Below, piece by piece: positions 21,108 to 32,290 of a DNA stretch of 64,000 nt. How positions within the stretch are numbered: the first letter of the stretch is position 1; every line of letters begins with the position of its first letter. Made by a program: the position numbers and the translations under genes. Source of the DNA: Microbacterium hydrocarbonoxydans (GTDB lineage: Bacteria; Actinomycetota; Actinomycetes; Actinomycetales; Microbacteriaceae); assembly GCF_900105205.1 (NCBI RefSeq), contig NZ_FNSQ01000005.1, positions 1,860,001-1,924,000 of the forward strand, in the 5' to 3' direction. Below the pieces are notes generated by a model. That model was not told where the DNA came from. It saw nothing but the letters and a program-made list of their open reading frames with translations, and ran no database searches.

Positions 21108-22148
21108 CTACTCGTCGGTGCGGGCTCCGAACACGATCTCGTCCCACGAGGGCATCGCGTTGCGGCGCTTGCGACGACCGCCGGTCGTCTCGTTCGACGG
21201 CTCCGGGGCGGCGGCCGTCGGATCGTCGTCCTCGTCCGAGTCGGCACTCTCGAACGCGTCGAAGAGGGCGATCGGGCTCTGCCCGGTCTCCTCGTCGACA
21301 TCGTCGATAATCGGAGCGGTCTCGCGCTGGCCGCGCCGACGGCGCAGGGCCTCGAGAAGGTCGGCGGTCTCGGGGCTGGTCGTCGACGAGTCCGGTGCGC
21401 GCTTGATGGCCGCATCCTGCACCGCTGCCGTGGAACGCTCCGGTGCCGCGGGGTCTTCGATGTCGGCTTCCGGTGCCGGCACGAGCCGCGGACCGAAGGC
21501 GCCGGAGTCGAAACGGCTGTCGTCCTTGTACGGGGACGGCTGGCGCTCCGCCTCGACGGCGCGCAGCCGCGGGATGAGTCCATCCGGGAGCGAACCCTGG
21601 CGGGAGAGCTGAGTCGCGTCGGCGTTGAGCGGCGACAGTGCGCTGCGACGGGGATCGAAGCTCCACCTCGCATCGTGCTCGACCTCGTTGGCCGAGAACT
21701 CGAGCTTGATGATCCAGCCGCTCTCGTCCTTCCAGCTGGCCCAGCGCTCGGACGACGCCTCGAGCTCGGCGAGCTTGGCGCGGATGGCGGTGCCGAAGGT
21801 CGGCTGCGCGTCCGGCTCGACCTCGCTGCCGATCAGGACAGGAACGGCGAGGGCCTGACCGATGACATGCTCACGTTCGGCGAGGACGGGACCTTCGAAG
21901 CGGGCGACGTCCTCGACGGAGATGCCGAGCAGCTCTGCCACCTCCGGGGCCGTGAGCCCCGCGCGGATCTGCGCCTGGATGTCGCGGGGACTCGCGGCGA
22001 GGCGCTGGGCGGTGGGCTCGCTCTGGCGGGTGGCGCGACGGATCTCACGGTGCAGGACGTCGTCGATGGGCAGCGCGAACCGCTCGCCCGACTCGGTCGC
22101 GAGTACGAGCACTCCTGCTTCTGTGCCGACGATGGTGACGTTTTCCAT
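21108..22148 (-). CDS. sepH: Septation protein SepH
   Basis: A 346-residue protein with the DUF3071/SepH N-terminal domain (VTIVGTEAGVLVLATESGERFALPIDD... and a helix-turn-helix SPRDIQAQIRAGLTAPEVAELLGISVEDVARFEGPVLAERE). A long disordered acidic C-terminus ends in GGRRKRRNAMPSWDEIVFGAR. In Streptomyces and mycobacteria, SepH binds FtsZ and promotes assembly of division rings. The SWDEIVFG tail is typical of the family. AGAGGGG lies eight bases before ATG 22148. It is divergent from the DUF4193 gene. Confidence 0.88.
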   Translation of the reverse strand: MENVTIVGTEAGVLVLATESGERFALPIDDVLHREIRRATRQSEPTAQRLAASPRDIQAQIRAGLTAPEVAELLGISVEDVARFEGPVLAEREHVIGQALAVPVLIGSEVEPDAQPTFGTAIRAKLAELEASSERWASWKDESGWIIKLEFSANEVEHDARWSFDPRRSALSPLNADATQLSRQGSLPDGLIPRLRAVEAERQPSPYKDDSRFDSGAFGPRLVPAPEADIEDPAAPERSTAAVQDAAIKRAPDSSTTSPETADLLEALRRRRGQRETAPIIDDVDEETGQSPIALFDAFESADSDEDDDPTAAAPEPSNETTGGRRKRRNAMPSWDEIVFGARTDE

Positions 22149-22344
22149 GCGAATGCCCCTCTGATGGGTGTGCGTTCATGGTGTCACGCGGGGGTGCCAG
22201 GAGCCGGGAATACTCTGGGCGTGCCGTCAGTTTGGTCTGTCGCACCCACGGGCATTTGCTTATTCGTTCGTGGTCGTGCAAACTATGGCCGCCGATTACC
22301 CCGACGGCGCACCACCCACTCGCATGAAAGTGGAGATTCACCAC

Positions 22345-22638
22345 ATGGCAACCGACTACGACGCTCCCCGCAAGAGTGAAGACGACTCCGAGTCGATCGA
22401 AGCCCTCAAGGAGCGTGTGCCGGACAAGCTCTCCGGTTCCACGGGAGACGAGGACGCGGACAATCCGTCCAGCTTCGACCTCCCCGGAGCCGATCTTTCC
22501 GACCTCGAGCTCGATGTCGTCGTGCTGCCCGCGCAGCAGGACGAATTCACCTGCATGAACTGCTTCCTCGTGAAGCACCGTTCACAGCTCGATCACGAGG
22601 GCTCCTCCGGCCCCATCTGCAAGGAGTGCGCCGCCTGA
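22345..22638 (+). CDS. DUF4193 family protein
   Basis: A 97-residue acidic protein ending in the pattern DEFTCMNCFLVKHRSQLDHEGSSGPICKECAA. The two CxxC pairs make a small zinc ribbon. The family is widespread in actinobacteria and usually sits beside sepH and the DUF3093-dut group, as here; its function is not known to me. GGAG lies nine bases before ATG 22345. Confidence 0.85.
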   Translation: MATDYDAPRKSEDDSESIEALKERVPDKLSGSTGDEDADNPSSFDLPGADLSDLELDVVVLPAQQDEFTCMNCFLVKHRSQLDHEGSSGPICKECAA

Positions 22639-22658
22639 GCGCACGCGAACGAGATTCC

Positions 22659-22696
22659 ACGCGCCCCCGGCCTCACGGTCAGGGGCGCGTCGTCTT
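22659..22696. terminator. Hairpin terminator after the DUF4193 gene
   Basis: ACGCGCCCC (22659-22667) pairs perfectly with 22682-22690 across a 14-base loop and is followed by CGTCTTTT. It can also serve the converging DUF3093 gene. Confidence 0.7.
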
Positions 22697-22732
22697 TTCC
22701 GAGCGGAGGGTCACTCAGCGCTGTGCTGCGAC

Positions 22733-23197
22733 TCAGCGCTGTGCCGCGACGATGGCGGCGGCCAGACGATCGGGCGTCCGCGACGAGATGGTCCACGTGT
22801 CGACGGGGTCGTCCTGGTCGAGATTGGGCACGACGACGATGCCGTCGATGCCCCCGCGGATGAGATGCCAGCCGCGTGCCGGCAGCCCCGGTCCTCGCGC
22901 CTGTCGCGCCTCCTCGGCGTTCAACGCGACGGGCGCCCCGAGGTGGGAGACGTCGATGTGGGCACGGCCGGCACGGAGCACCCCGCCCTCGACGCTGACC
23001 ACGGGATTGAGGACGATGAACGCGACGACGAGCAGCGCGGAGACCGCCGCTCCCACGATCAGGGCGATGGTCGATCCGACGGGGACGAAGATGAGGGACA
23101 CCATGGGGCCGGCGAGGGCGACCGTCACCAGCAGCCAGAGGCTGGGCGACAGTCGCTCGCGGTAGCTGATCCGCGCGTCGGGGGCGTTGTTCTGCAT
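22733..23197 (-). CDS. DUF3093 family membrane protein
   Basis: A 154-residue protein. After a short cytoplasmic N-terminus (MQNNAPDARISYRERLSPS) come two adjacent membrane helices, LWLLVTVALAGPMVSLIFVPV and IALIVGAAVSALLVVAFIVL. A soluble domain ends in WTISSRTPDRLAAAIVAAQ. The actinobacterial family nearly always neighbours dut, as here. Function unknown. ATG 23197 is chosen because the predicted N-terminus matches family starts. Only 12 bases separate it from the divergent dut start. Confidence 0.82.
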   Translation of the reverse strand: MQNNAPDARISYRERLSPSLWLLVTVALAGPMVSLIFVPVGSTIALIVGAAVSALLVVAFIVLNPVVSVEGGVLRAGRAHIDVSHLGAPVALNAEEARQARGPGLPARGWHLIRGGIDGIVVVPNLDQDDPVDTWTISSRTPDRLAAAIVAAQR

Positions 23198-23203
23198 TAG
23201 CCT
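23198..23203 (+). promoter_or_regulatory. -10 box of a leaderless dut transcript
   Basis: TAGCCT ends six bases before GTG 23210, the spacing seen at other leaderless starts in this window. The box abuts the ATG of the divergent DUF3093 gene. Confidence 0.5.
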
Positions 23204-23209
23204 CGTGGG

Positions 23210-23683
23210 GTGACTGAATCCGTTGATGTCCCCATTATCGCCTCTACGGTCCCCGGCTACGCCCACCCCGGCGATGCCGGAGCGGATCTGGTGGCTGCCG
23301 AGGCCGTGCATCTGGGCCCGGGGGAGCGCGCGCTGGTCGCGACCGGCGTGCGCATCGCGCTGCCGGACGGCTACGCGGCATTCGTGGTGCCGCGCAGCGG
23401 CCTGGCGGCGAAGCACGGCATCTCGATCGTCAACTCGCCCGGCACCGTGGATGCGGGATACCGCGGTGAGATCAAGGTGAGCCTGATCAACACCGACATC
23501 CACAGCGCGTACGATGTCGCCGTCGGCGATCGCATCGCACAGCTGATCGTGATGCCGGTCACCCGTGCCGTGTTCCTCCCCGTCGAGGAGCTGCCGGACA
23601 GCGTCCGCGGCGAAGGCGGCTTCGGGTCGACCGGCTACCAGGCAGGAACCGATTCCCGTTCGGGAGGACACACCAATGACTGA
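23210..23683 (+). CDS. dut: dUTP diphosphatase
   Basis: A 157-residue homotrimeric-type dUTPase with all five motifs: HPGDAGADL, PRSGLA, GTVDAGYRGEIKV (the uracil hairpin with catalytic Asp and substrate-stacking Tyr), GDRIAQLIV and the C-terminal arm RGEGGFGSTG. It hydrolyses dUTP to dUMP, keeping uracil out of DNA and supplying dTMP synthesis. The GTG start follows a TANNNT box by six bases. The stop overlaps the next gene by eight bases, so dut, DUF3710 and DUF3159 form an operon. Confidence 0.96.
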   Translation: MTESVDVPIIASTVPGYAHPGDAGADLVAAEAVHLGPGERALVATGVRIALPDGYAAFVVPRSGLAAKHGISIVNSPGTVDAGYRGEIKVSLINTDIHSAYDVAVGDRIAQLIVMPVTRAVFLPVEELPDSVRGEGGFGSTGYQAGTDSRSGGHTND

Positions 23684-24263
23684 CAACAACGCCACCCCCT
23701 CGAAGTCAGCACCGCTGGACCGAGCGACCCAGGGTCCGTTCGACGACTCCGAAGCCAACCCCGTCCGTCCGTACATCGACCTCGGCGGCATCAAGATCCT
23801 CCCGCGCGAGGGTCTGAATCTGCGTCTCGAGGTCGAGGAGCAGTCCAAGCGCATCGTCGCGGTCGGCCTCGACTACGCGGACTCCTCCCTGCAGGTGCAG
23901 CCGTTCGCCGCGCCGCGCTCCGGAGGTCTCTGGGACGAGACCCGCGTGCAGCTGCGCGACCAGGTGCGCACCCAGGGCGGCCGCGTCGAAGAGCGCGAGG
24001 GTCCCCTCGGCAAGGAGCTGCTCGCCGAGGTGCCGGCTACCGCGAACGAGGGATCCGAGCTCCGGCTCGCCCGTTTCGTCGGCATCGACGGACCTCGCTG
24101 GTTCCTGCGTGGTGTGATCGGCGGCGCCGCGGCATCCGATCTCGAGGCCGCGGCCCAGGTCGAGGACCTCTTCCGCTCCATCGTCGTCGTGCGCGGGGGC
24201 GCCCCGATGCCGCCGCGCGACCTGATCCCGCTGAAGATGCCGGCGACCCCCGGCTCCGCGTGA
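23676..24263 (+). CDS. DUF3710 family protein
   Basis: A 195-residue acidic soluble protein with the family core YIDLGGIKILPREGLNLRLEVEEQSKRIVAVGLDYADSSLQVQPFAAPRS, then VDGPRWFLRGVIGGAAA-like FVGIDGPRWFLRGVIGG. Function unknown; the family is tied to dut in actinobacteria. GGGAGGA lies seven bases before ATG 23676, inside the end of dut. Confidence 0.85.
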   Translation: MTDNNATPSKSAPLDRATQGPFDDSEANPVRPYIDLGGIKILPREGLNLRLEVEEQSKRIVAVGLDYADSSLQVQPFAAPRSGGLWDETRVQLRDQVRTQGGRVEEREGPLGKELLAEVPATANEGSELRLARFVGIDGPRWFLRGVIGGAAASDLEAAAQVEDLFRSIVVVRGGAPMPPRDLIPLKMPATPGSA

Positions 24264-24994
24264 GCGCGCAGACACCGGACCCTGAGCGCGAGCAGAGCGC
24301 GTCGGAGATCCTCGGCGCGGCGCTCGGCGGTGCCGCCAGACGTGCGGGCCTCGACCCTTCCGAGAGCGCCAGCACCCAGAAGGTCGTCTGGTCGGCGATC
24401 GGCGGGTGGCGCGGCATCCTCGAGTCCGTGCTGCCGAGCCTGGCCTTCGTCGTGCTGTTCACGATCAGCCCTGAGCCCCTGGTCCTCGCCCTCGGCGTGT
24501 CGGTCGGCCTCGCTGCGCTGTTCACCATCGTCCGGCTCGTGCAGAAATCGCCGCCCTCGGCCGCGATCGGGGGGCTCGTCGCCGCGGGCGCGGCCGCGGG
24601 GCTCGCGCTGTGGACGGGACGCGGACAGGACAACTTCGTACCCGGCCTCATCACGAATGCCGCCTACGGCACGGCGATCCTCATCTCGGCGCTGATCGGC
24701 TGGTCCCTCATCGGGCTCGCGGTCGGCTTCCTGATGGGAGAGGGTACCGGCTGGCGTGCCGACCGCCGCAAGCGACGGGCCTTCTTCTGGCTCGGCATCG
24801 CGTGGGCTGCGCTCTTCTTCGCCCGACTCGCGGTGCAGCTCCCGCTGTACCTGACCGAGCAGGTGACCGCGCTCGGCACGCTGAAGCTGATCATGGGGCT
24901 GCCGCTGTTCGCGCCGCTCATCGCCGTCACCTGGCTGGTCGTGAGGGCGCTGTATCCGCGCACTCCGGCGGATGACGCACGCTCGGCGGCGTGA
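24260..24994 (+). CDS. DUF3159 family membrane protein
   Basis: A 244-residue protein with about six membrane helices, beginning at SVLPSLAFVVLFTISPEPLVLALGVSVGL. GGWRGILESVLPS and the loop WRADRRKRRAFFWLGIAWA are recognisable family segments. The GTG start overlaps the DUF3710 stop by four bases. The family is confined to actinobacteria and has no assigned activity that I know of; transport is a reasonable but unproven guess. Confidence 0.82.
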   Translation: MSAQTPDPEREQSASEILGAALGGAARRAGLDPSESASTQKVVWSAIGGWRGILESVLPSLAFVVLFTISPEPLVLALGVSVGLAALFTIVRLVQKSPPSAAIGGLVAAGAAAGLALWTGRGQDNFVPGLITNAAYGTAILISALIGWSLIGLAVGFLMGEGTGWRADRRKRRAFFWLGIAWAALFFARLAVQLPLYLTEQVTALGTLKLIMGLPLFAPLIAVTWLVVRALYPRTPADDARSAA

Positions 24995-24997
24995 TAG

Positions 24998-25021
24998 ATT
25001 TATCTTGACATCAAGATAAAT
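24998..25021. promoter_or_regulatory. Perfect AT-rich palindrome upstream of aconitase
   Basis: ATTTATCTTGA and its exact complement flank a CA centre, giving 11-base arms with no mismatch, in a strongly GC-rich region. It contains TTGACA. The form resembles operators of MarR- or TetR-type dimeric repressors. It starts four bases after the DUF3159 stop and 126 bases before the acnA start. No regulator gene adjoins it. Confidence 0.65.
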
Positions 25022-25147
25022 TGAAGGCTTCCGCCCGGAGGCTGAGCGGAGCAGACTGGTTAGGTCTGCCTTGCTAGCCGCAGGGGCTCGCTGACGAGCA
25101 AGATGGAGGCGCCTGTCGCTCCCATCCGAATAGAAGGAGACGGATTC
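25022..25147 (+). promoter_or_regulatory. Foldable leader of the aconitase transcript
   Basis: The leader can form GCAGAC/GTCTGC (25051-25056 with 25064-25069) and CTTGCT/AGCAAG (25070-25075 with 25097-25102). The latter encloses an inner AGCC/GGCT pairing (25076-25079 with 25085-25088). AAGGAGA at 25134-25140 is the ribosome site. I do not recognise a known riboswitch. Confidence 0.4.
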
Positions 25148-27985
<2,838 letters not shown>

Positions 27986-27996
27986 TCACCCGCGTA

Positions 27997-28030
27997 CAGA
28001 GGGCCCGGTTCTTCGGAACCGGGCCCTCTG
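27997..28030 (+). terminator. Hairpin terminator after acnA
   Basis: CAGAGGGCCCGGTTC pairs perfectly with its complement at 28016-28030 over a TTCG tetraloop. The 15-base stem lies 11 bases beyond the acnA stop. Confidence 0.85.
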
Positions 28031-28156
28031 TCGTGTGCCGGGACTGCTGTCAAGGGGAGCGGCGTTCTCCGAGCTTTCCCGGATGCCCGGGGTAGGATCG
28101 AGCAGGCGTTCGAACCGGAATCGGATGCCGCAAACGGTGCCTATGAGGAGGTGCAG

Positions 28157-30097
28157 ATGCCCATTCTTCCGAGCATCTCAGGACCCCGTGACCTCGACTC
28201 CCTGTCTGAGGATCAGCTCGTCGAACTCGCTGAGGAGATCCGTGAGTTCCTCGTCGAGAACGTCTCGCGCACCGGCGGTCACCTCGGCCCGAACCTGGGC
28301 GTCGTCGAGCTCACGATCGCCCTGCACCGGGTGTTCTCCTCGCCGGACGATCCGTTCATCTTCGACACCGGGCATCAGTCGTACGTGCACAAGCTGCTGA
28401 CGGGGCGTCAGGACTTCTCGTCCCTGCGGGTCCGCGGCGGCCTGGCCGGCTATCCGCAGCGTTCCGAGAGCGCTCACGACGTGGTCGAGTCCTCGCACGC
28501 GTCGAGCTCTCTCAGCTGGGCGGACGGCGTCTCGCGAGCCCTCACCGCGACCGGTCGCGCCGACCGCCACGTGGTCGCCGTCGTCGGAGACGGTGCGCTG
28601 ACCGGCGGGATGACGTGGGAAGCCCTCAACAACATCTCCGACGACAACGACCGCAACCTCGTGGTCGTCGTGAACGACAACGGACGCTCCTACGCTCCCA
28701 CCATCGGCGGGATGTCCCGATTCCTGAACCGCGTGCGCACGGCTGCTGCCTACAAAGAGCTCCACCACAAGTCAGACCGGCTCTTCCGAGCCTTCGGTCC
28801 GGTCGGTCGGGCGGTCTTCCGCGGTGTCCGCGGCGGTACGCACGGATTCCTCTCGCGCTTCACGAACAACGAGGCGCTGTATTCCAATCTCGACATCAAG
28901 TACCTCGGGCCGGTCGACGGGCATGATCTGCCCGCGCTCCTGGAGACGCTGGAGCTGGCGAAGTCGTACGGAGCCCCGGTCATCGTCCACGCGATCACCG
29001 AGAAGGGACGCGGCTATCAGCCCGCCCGCGACGATGTCGCGGATCAGTTCCATGCCGTCGGACGCATCGACCCGACGACGGGTGAGACCCTGTCGTCCGG
29101 GGGGACCGGATGGACGGATGTCTTCTCCGACGCGCTCGTGGCCGTGGGGGAGCGACGGGACGACGTCATCGCGATGACGGCTGCGATGCTGCGACCCACC
29201 GGTCTCGCGCCCTTCGCCGAGAGATTCCCCGACCGCGTCTACGACGTGGGCATCGCCGAGCAGCACGCCGTCGCCTCGGCGGCCGGGCTCGCCTTCGGCG
29301 GACTCCACCCCGTCGTGGCGGTGTACGCGACCTTCATGGGTCGCGCCTTCGATCAGGTGCTGATGGACGTCGCGCTGCATCGTGCCGGCGTCACCTTCGT
29401 GCTGGATCGCGCGGGTGTCACGGGCCCCGACGGCCCGAGTCACCACGGCATGTGGGATCTGGCGATGCTCCAGATCGTGCCGCACATCCGCATCGCGGCA
29501 CCTCGAGACGGCGTGCGCCTGACCGAGGCGCTCAATGAGGCGGTGCTCGTCGACGACGCGCCCACCGTCATCCGCTTCCCCAAGGGCGATGTGGCTTCGG
29601 AGCTTCCTGCGGTCGAGCGGCTGCACGACGGCGTGGACGTGCTCGCACGGGGCGAGTCCGAAGACGTGCTGCTCGTCGCCATCGGACCCTTCGCTGCGCT
29701 GGCGATGGACGTGGCCGAACGGCTGCGCGCGCAGGGGATCGGGGCGACCGTCATCGATCCACGGTGGGCGATTCCCGTCCAGCCGTCGGTCGTGAGCATG
29801 GCGGCGCGCCACCGGCTCGTGATCACCCTCGAAGACGGCATCCGCGTCGGCGGCATCGGCACGCGCGTGCGCCAGGTGCTGCGCGAGGCCGGTATCGACA
29901 CGGCCGTCGACGAGCTGGGACTGCCCGACGAGTTCATCGATCACGCCTCTCGCGATCAGATCCTCGCGGATGCGGGGCTCACCGCCTCGAAGATCGCGCA
30001 GGACGTCGTCGCGCAGGTGCTGGGGACCAGGATTCCGGTCGCCCGTCACGCGGGCGAGACCGGCACCATCGATCTGCCCCTGCACGAGCGGCGCTGA
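28157..30097 (+). CDS. dxs: 1-deoxy-D-xylulose-5-phosphate synthase
   Basis: A 646-residue thiamine-diphosphate enzyme of the transketolase fold, the first step of the MEP isoprenoid pathway (pyruvate plus glyceraldehyde 3-phosphate). FDTGHQSYVHKLLTGR carries the proton-transfer histidine, VVGDGALTGGMTWEALNN is the TPP/Mg motif, and the DRAGVTGPDGPSHHGMWDLA loop is characteristic of DXS. It also has PVIVHAITEKGRGYQPA and a C-terminal transketolase domain. ATG 28157 is preferred over the in-frame GTG at 28151, because GAGGAGG (28145-28151) lies five bases upstream. A TAGGAT box at 28093-28098 may be the -10. Confidence 0.96.
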   Translation: MPILPSISGPRDLDSLSEDQLVELAEEIREFLVENVSRTGGHLGPNLGVVELTIALHRVFSSPDDPFIFDTGHQSYVHKLLTGRQDFSSLRVRGGLAGYPQRSESAHDVVESSHASSSLSWADGVSRALTATGRADRHVVAVVGDGALTGGMTWEALNNISDDNDRNLVVVVNDNGRSYAPTIGGMSRFLNRVRTAAAYKELHHKSDRLFRAFGPVGRAVFRGVRGGTHGFLSRFTNNEALYSNLDIKYLGPVDGHDLPALLETLELAKSYGAPVIVHAITEKGRGYQPARDDVADQFHAVGRIDPTTGETLSSGGTGWTDVFSDALVAVGERRDDVIAMTAAMLRPTGLAPFAERFPDRVYDVGIAEQHAVASAAGLAFGGLHPVVAVYATFMGRAFDQVLMDVALHRAGVTFVLDRAGVTGPDGPSHHGMWDLAMLQIVPHIRIAAPRDGVRLTEALNEAVLVDDAPTVIRFPKGDVASELPAVERLHDGVDVLARGESEDVLLVAIGPFAALAMDVAERLRAQGIGATVIDPRWAIPVQPSVVSMAARHRLVITLEDGIRVGGIGTRVRQVLREAGIDTAVDELGLPDEFIDHASRDQILADAGLTASKIAQDVVAQVLGTRIPVARHAGETGTIDLPLHERR

Positions 30098-30137
30098 CGG
30101 CGCTGGGCGCCCGAGGGGTCATCCCAGGGGCAACCGC

Positions 30138-30737
30138 TCACCGGATCGGTGAGGCTCCGTCGGCGAGCGCATCCTCCGTCGCGGCATCGTGATCGATGGG
30201 CCCCCGGCGGCCGCGGCGGCGCGGGAGGAGTCCGGCGTCTCGGCGGAGTGCGCGTCGCGCGGTCAACCACCAGCCGAGGGGCACGGCGAGCGTCACCGCG
30301 ATCGCGGGCATGCCGAATGTCAGCGCTCCGGCGGGGGAGAGGAACCACGAGGCGTCCGGCCCGCCGAGAGTCGCCAGATAGGCGTACCCCAGGCCGGCAC
30401 CGATCAGCGTGTAGCACAGCAGGTGGATCGCGATCGGCCGCACCCGGCGCAGCACGGAGGCCAGCGGCCACACGACGAGGAGCGCGAACGGCAGCAGCAG
30501 CAGCGCGACGATGCCGGCCACGACCATGACCACGAGCACCATCCCGACCAAGGATCCGACTGCAGCGAGATCGAACCCTGAAGAGCCGGGGATCGTGACG
30601 ATCGCCGCGACGAGGAGACCTGCGGGGAGCAGCGCGAGGAACAGCACCCAGGTCGTGAGTGCCCCAGCGAGCAGCTCGTCGCGCGTGAAGGCCATCGGAT
30701 GCTCCGGAGTGCGCACCGACGACTCCGGCGTCGTCAT
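30138..30737 (-). CDS. Hypothetical membrane protein
   Basis: A 199-residue protein with about five hydrophobic segments, including LLAGALTTWVLFLALLPAGLLVAAIVTI, AVGSLVGMVLVVMVVAGIVALLLLPFALLVVWPLA and ALTFGMPAIAVTLAVPLGWWL. The C-terminal tail is basic (RRDAGLLPRRRGRRG). I do not recognise a family. Its ATG overlaps the stop of the TetR gene by four bases, so the two are co-transcribed and the regulator may control it. Confidence 0.7.
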   Translation of the reverse strand: MTTPESSVRTPEHPMAFTRDELLAGALTTWVLFLALLPAGLLVAAIVTIPGSSGFDLAAVGSLVGMVLVVMVVAGIVALLLLPFALLVVWPLASVLRRVRPIAIHLLCYTLIGAGLGYAYLATLGGPDASWFLSPAGALTFGMPAIAVTLAVPLGWWLTARRALRRDAGLLPRRRGRRGPIDHDAATEDALADGASPIR

Positions 30738-31408
30738 GCGCGCACCTCCGTGATCAGGGTGAGCAGCTCTCTCGTGGCGTGGTGCAGACCGGGGACCCTG
30801 ACGAACGGCAGTGCGACGGCGAGCAGACGCATCCCGGCGGCGAGCAGCTCTCGCGTCTTCCGCTGCTCCGCAGAGTTGTCATAGGTCCAGCGGAGGACGA
30901 GAGCGAGGTGGATGACGAGCAGCGCCTCGGGGAGCAGGGTGGCGACATCGGCGGGCAGACGGTGCTGAGCGCCGTCGACCGCATCGCGGAACAGGGAGAC
31001 CGTCAGGTCGCGCGCGGGCGTCGAATCGGCGGAGAGCGGGTTGATGGGGGAGTCGGGCGCGATCATCGCCGCGAGGAATCCCGGCGCGACGCTGCGATAG
31101 GCGGCGAGGGTCTCCAGCCCCGCTTCGAAGACGATCCGCAGCCGGCCGACGAGCGAGCGCTCAGAGTCGAGACGGCTGCGTGCTGTCACCTCGTGCTCGC
31201 GCTGCACCCGTTCGTACAGCGCCTGGACGAGATGATCCTTCGATGGGAAGTAGTAGTACGCGTTGCTGACGGAGACCCCGGCCTGATCGGCGATACGCCG
31301 CATCGTGGACTCCGCGTATCCCCGCGTCATGAACGAGTCGATCGCCGCAGCGCTGATGCGAGCGCGGGTCCGCTCGCTCTTACTCCCCGATGACCCAGTT
31401 TCGAACAT
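30734..31408 (-). CDS. TetR family transcriptional regulator
   Basis: A 224-residue regulator. The N-terminal helix-turn-helix reads RISAAAIDSFMTRGYAESTMRRIADQAGVSVSNAYYYFPSKDHLVQALYERV, a clear TetR pattern. The C-terminal helical half would bind an unknown ligand. ATG 31408 is chosen over the in-frame TTG at 31414, because TAGTTT (complement of 31415-31420) ends six bases upstream, as in a leaderless start. The start codon lies at the centre of a palindrome, which points to self-repression. The downstream membrane gene is coupled by ATGA. Confidence 0.85.
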   Translation of the reverse strand: MFETGSSGSKSERTRARISAAAIDSFMTRGYAESTMRRIADQAGVSVSNAYYYFPSKDHLVQALYERVQREHEVTARSRLDSERSLVGRLRIVFEAGLETLAAYRSVAPGFLAAMIAPDSPINPLSADSTPARDLTVSLFRDAVDGAQHRLPADVATLLPEALLVIHLALVLRWTYDNSAEQRKTRELLAAGMRLLAVALPFVRVPGLHHATRELLTLITEVRA

Positions 31409-31416
31409 GTTCAAAA
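31399..31416. promoter_or_regulatory. Palindromic operator over the TetR start codon
   Basis: A palindrome with perfect GAACATGTTC core (31403-31412) extends to 18 bases, with one mismatched pair (31402/31413). It covers the ATG and the region where transcription should start, so bound repressor would block polymerase. A second inverted repeat, AGCACA/TGTGCT, lies at 31420-31435. Confidence 0.55.
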
Positions 31417-31456
31417 ACTAGCACAGAGGTGTGCTCTGGCATCGAGAGCAGGTCTG

Positions 31457-32161
31457 TCAGTTGAGTGCGTGCAGCGCTGCGGCGACCTCCGCGCCCCGAT
31501 CCGAGTCACGCAGCGCGGCGGAGAGCAGGTAGCCGTCGGTGAGCGCATCGCCGGTGACCATGACGCGCACGAGCTCCACACCGCACGCACGACGCACCTC
31601 GTCGGCGCTGGCGGCGATGACCCGCGTGCTGATCTCGTCGTTGTGCGGCAGCTCGGCACCGTCGAGTCCGCGGATCACATCTCGCAGTGCCGCGCCGACG
31701 ATGTTCGAGGCGCGCTCCTTGACGTTCACGACGTCGAGCTCGAACACACGCAAGTCACGGCCCGTGGGTATCGGGCGCCATTCGAACGACGCATGGACGC
31801 GATGCTGATGACCTCCCGCGCCCGTCATCTCCCTGGCCGGCAGGTCCGTCGCCCTGCATCGGACGTCGATCAGCTTGTACCAGTAGAAAAGCGGGAAGGC
31901 GCCGTGGGAGCCGGGGTCGAGGACGACCACCTCGCCGACCGCGCCGCCCCGGGAGGTGGGACGACGCTGGGGGCGATTGCGGATGATCGGCTTCCCGTTG
32001 CGGGTGCGGATCGCCGCCCACCCCTCATCCACCGTCACGATGAAGATCTTCAGAAGCGCCGGTACCACCAGCAGGATCGTCAGGATCGCGGTGCCGGTCT
32101 TGAAGAGACCGGACATCCCCTTGCCGCCGAGCATCGAGAGGAGCATGTCCATGACACCCAC
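31457..32161 (-). CDS. SPFH/Band 7 domain protein
   Basis: A 234-residue protein with one N-terminal membrane helix (TGTAILTILLVVPALLKIFIVTV) followed by an SPFH domain: VDEGWAAIRTRNGK, a middle FEWRPIPTGRDLRVFELDVVNVKERASNIVGAALRDVIRGLDG segment, and a final EVRRACGVELVRVMVTGD. SPFH proteins scaffold membrane microdomains. This one lacks the long coiled coil of flotillins. The GTG at 32161 is the longest start; ATG 32152 (MDMLLSML) is an alternative. It is a lone gene, about 40 bases downstream of the regulator's promoter region. Confidence 0.75.
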   Translation of the reverse strand: MGVMDMLLSMLGGKGMSGLFKTGTAILTILLVVPALLKIFIVTVDEGWAAIRTRNGKPIIRNRPQRRPTSRGGAVGEVVVLDPGSHGAFPLFYWYKLIDVRCRATDLPAREMTGAGGHQHRVHASFEWRPIPTGRDLRVFELDVVNVKERASNIVGAALRDVIRGLDGAELPHNDEISTRVIAASADEVRRACGVELVRVMVTGDALTDGYLLSAALRDSDRGAEVAAALHALN

Positions 32162-32290
32162 TGTGCACGGTGCGGCGGGGCGATCGCGCCGCCGAAGCTC
32201 CGCGCGCGACGGTGTTCATGCGCTGTTCCGCGCGCGTTCGCCGTCGTGCCGTGCAGCGGATACGCACGGGGAGCCGCAGGCTCGGCGGCG

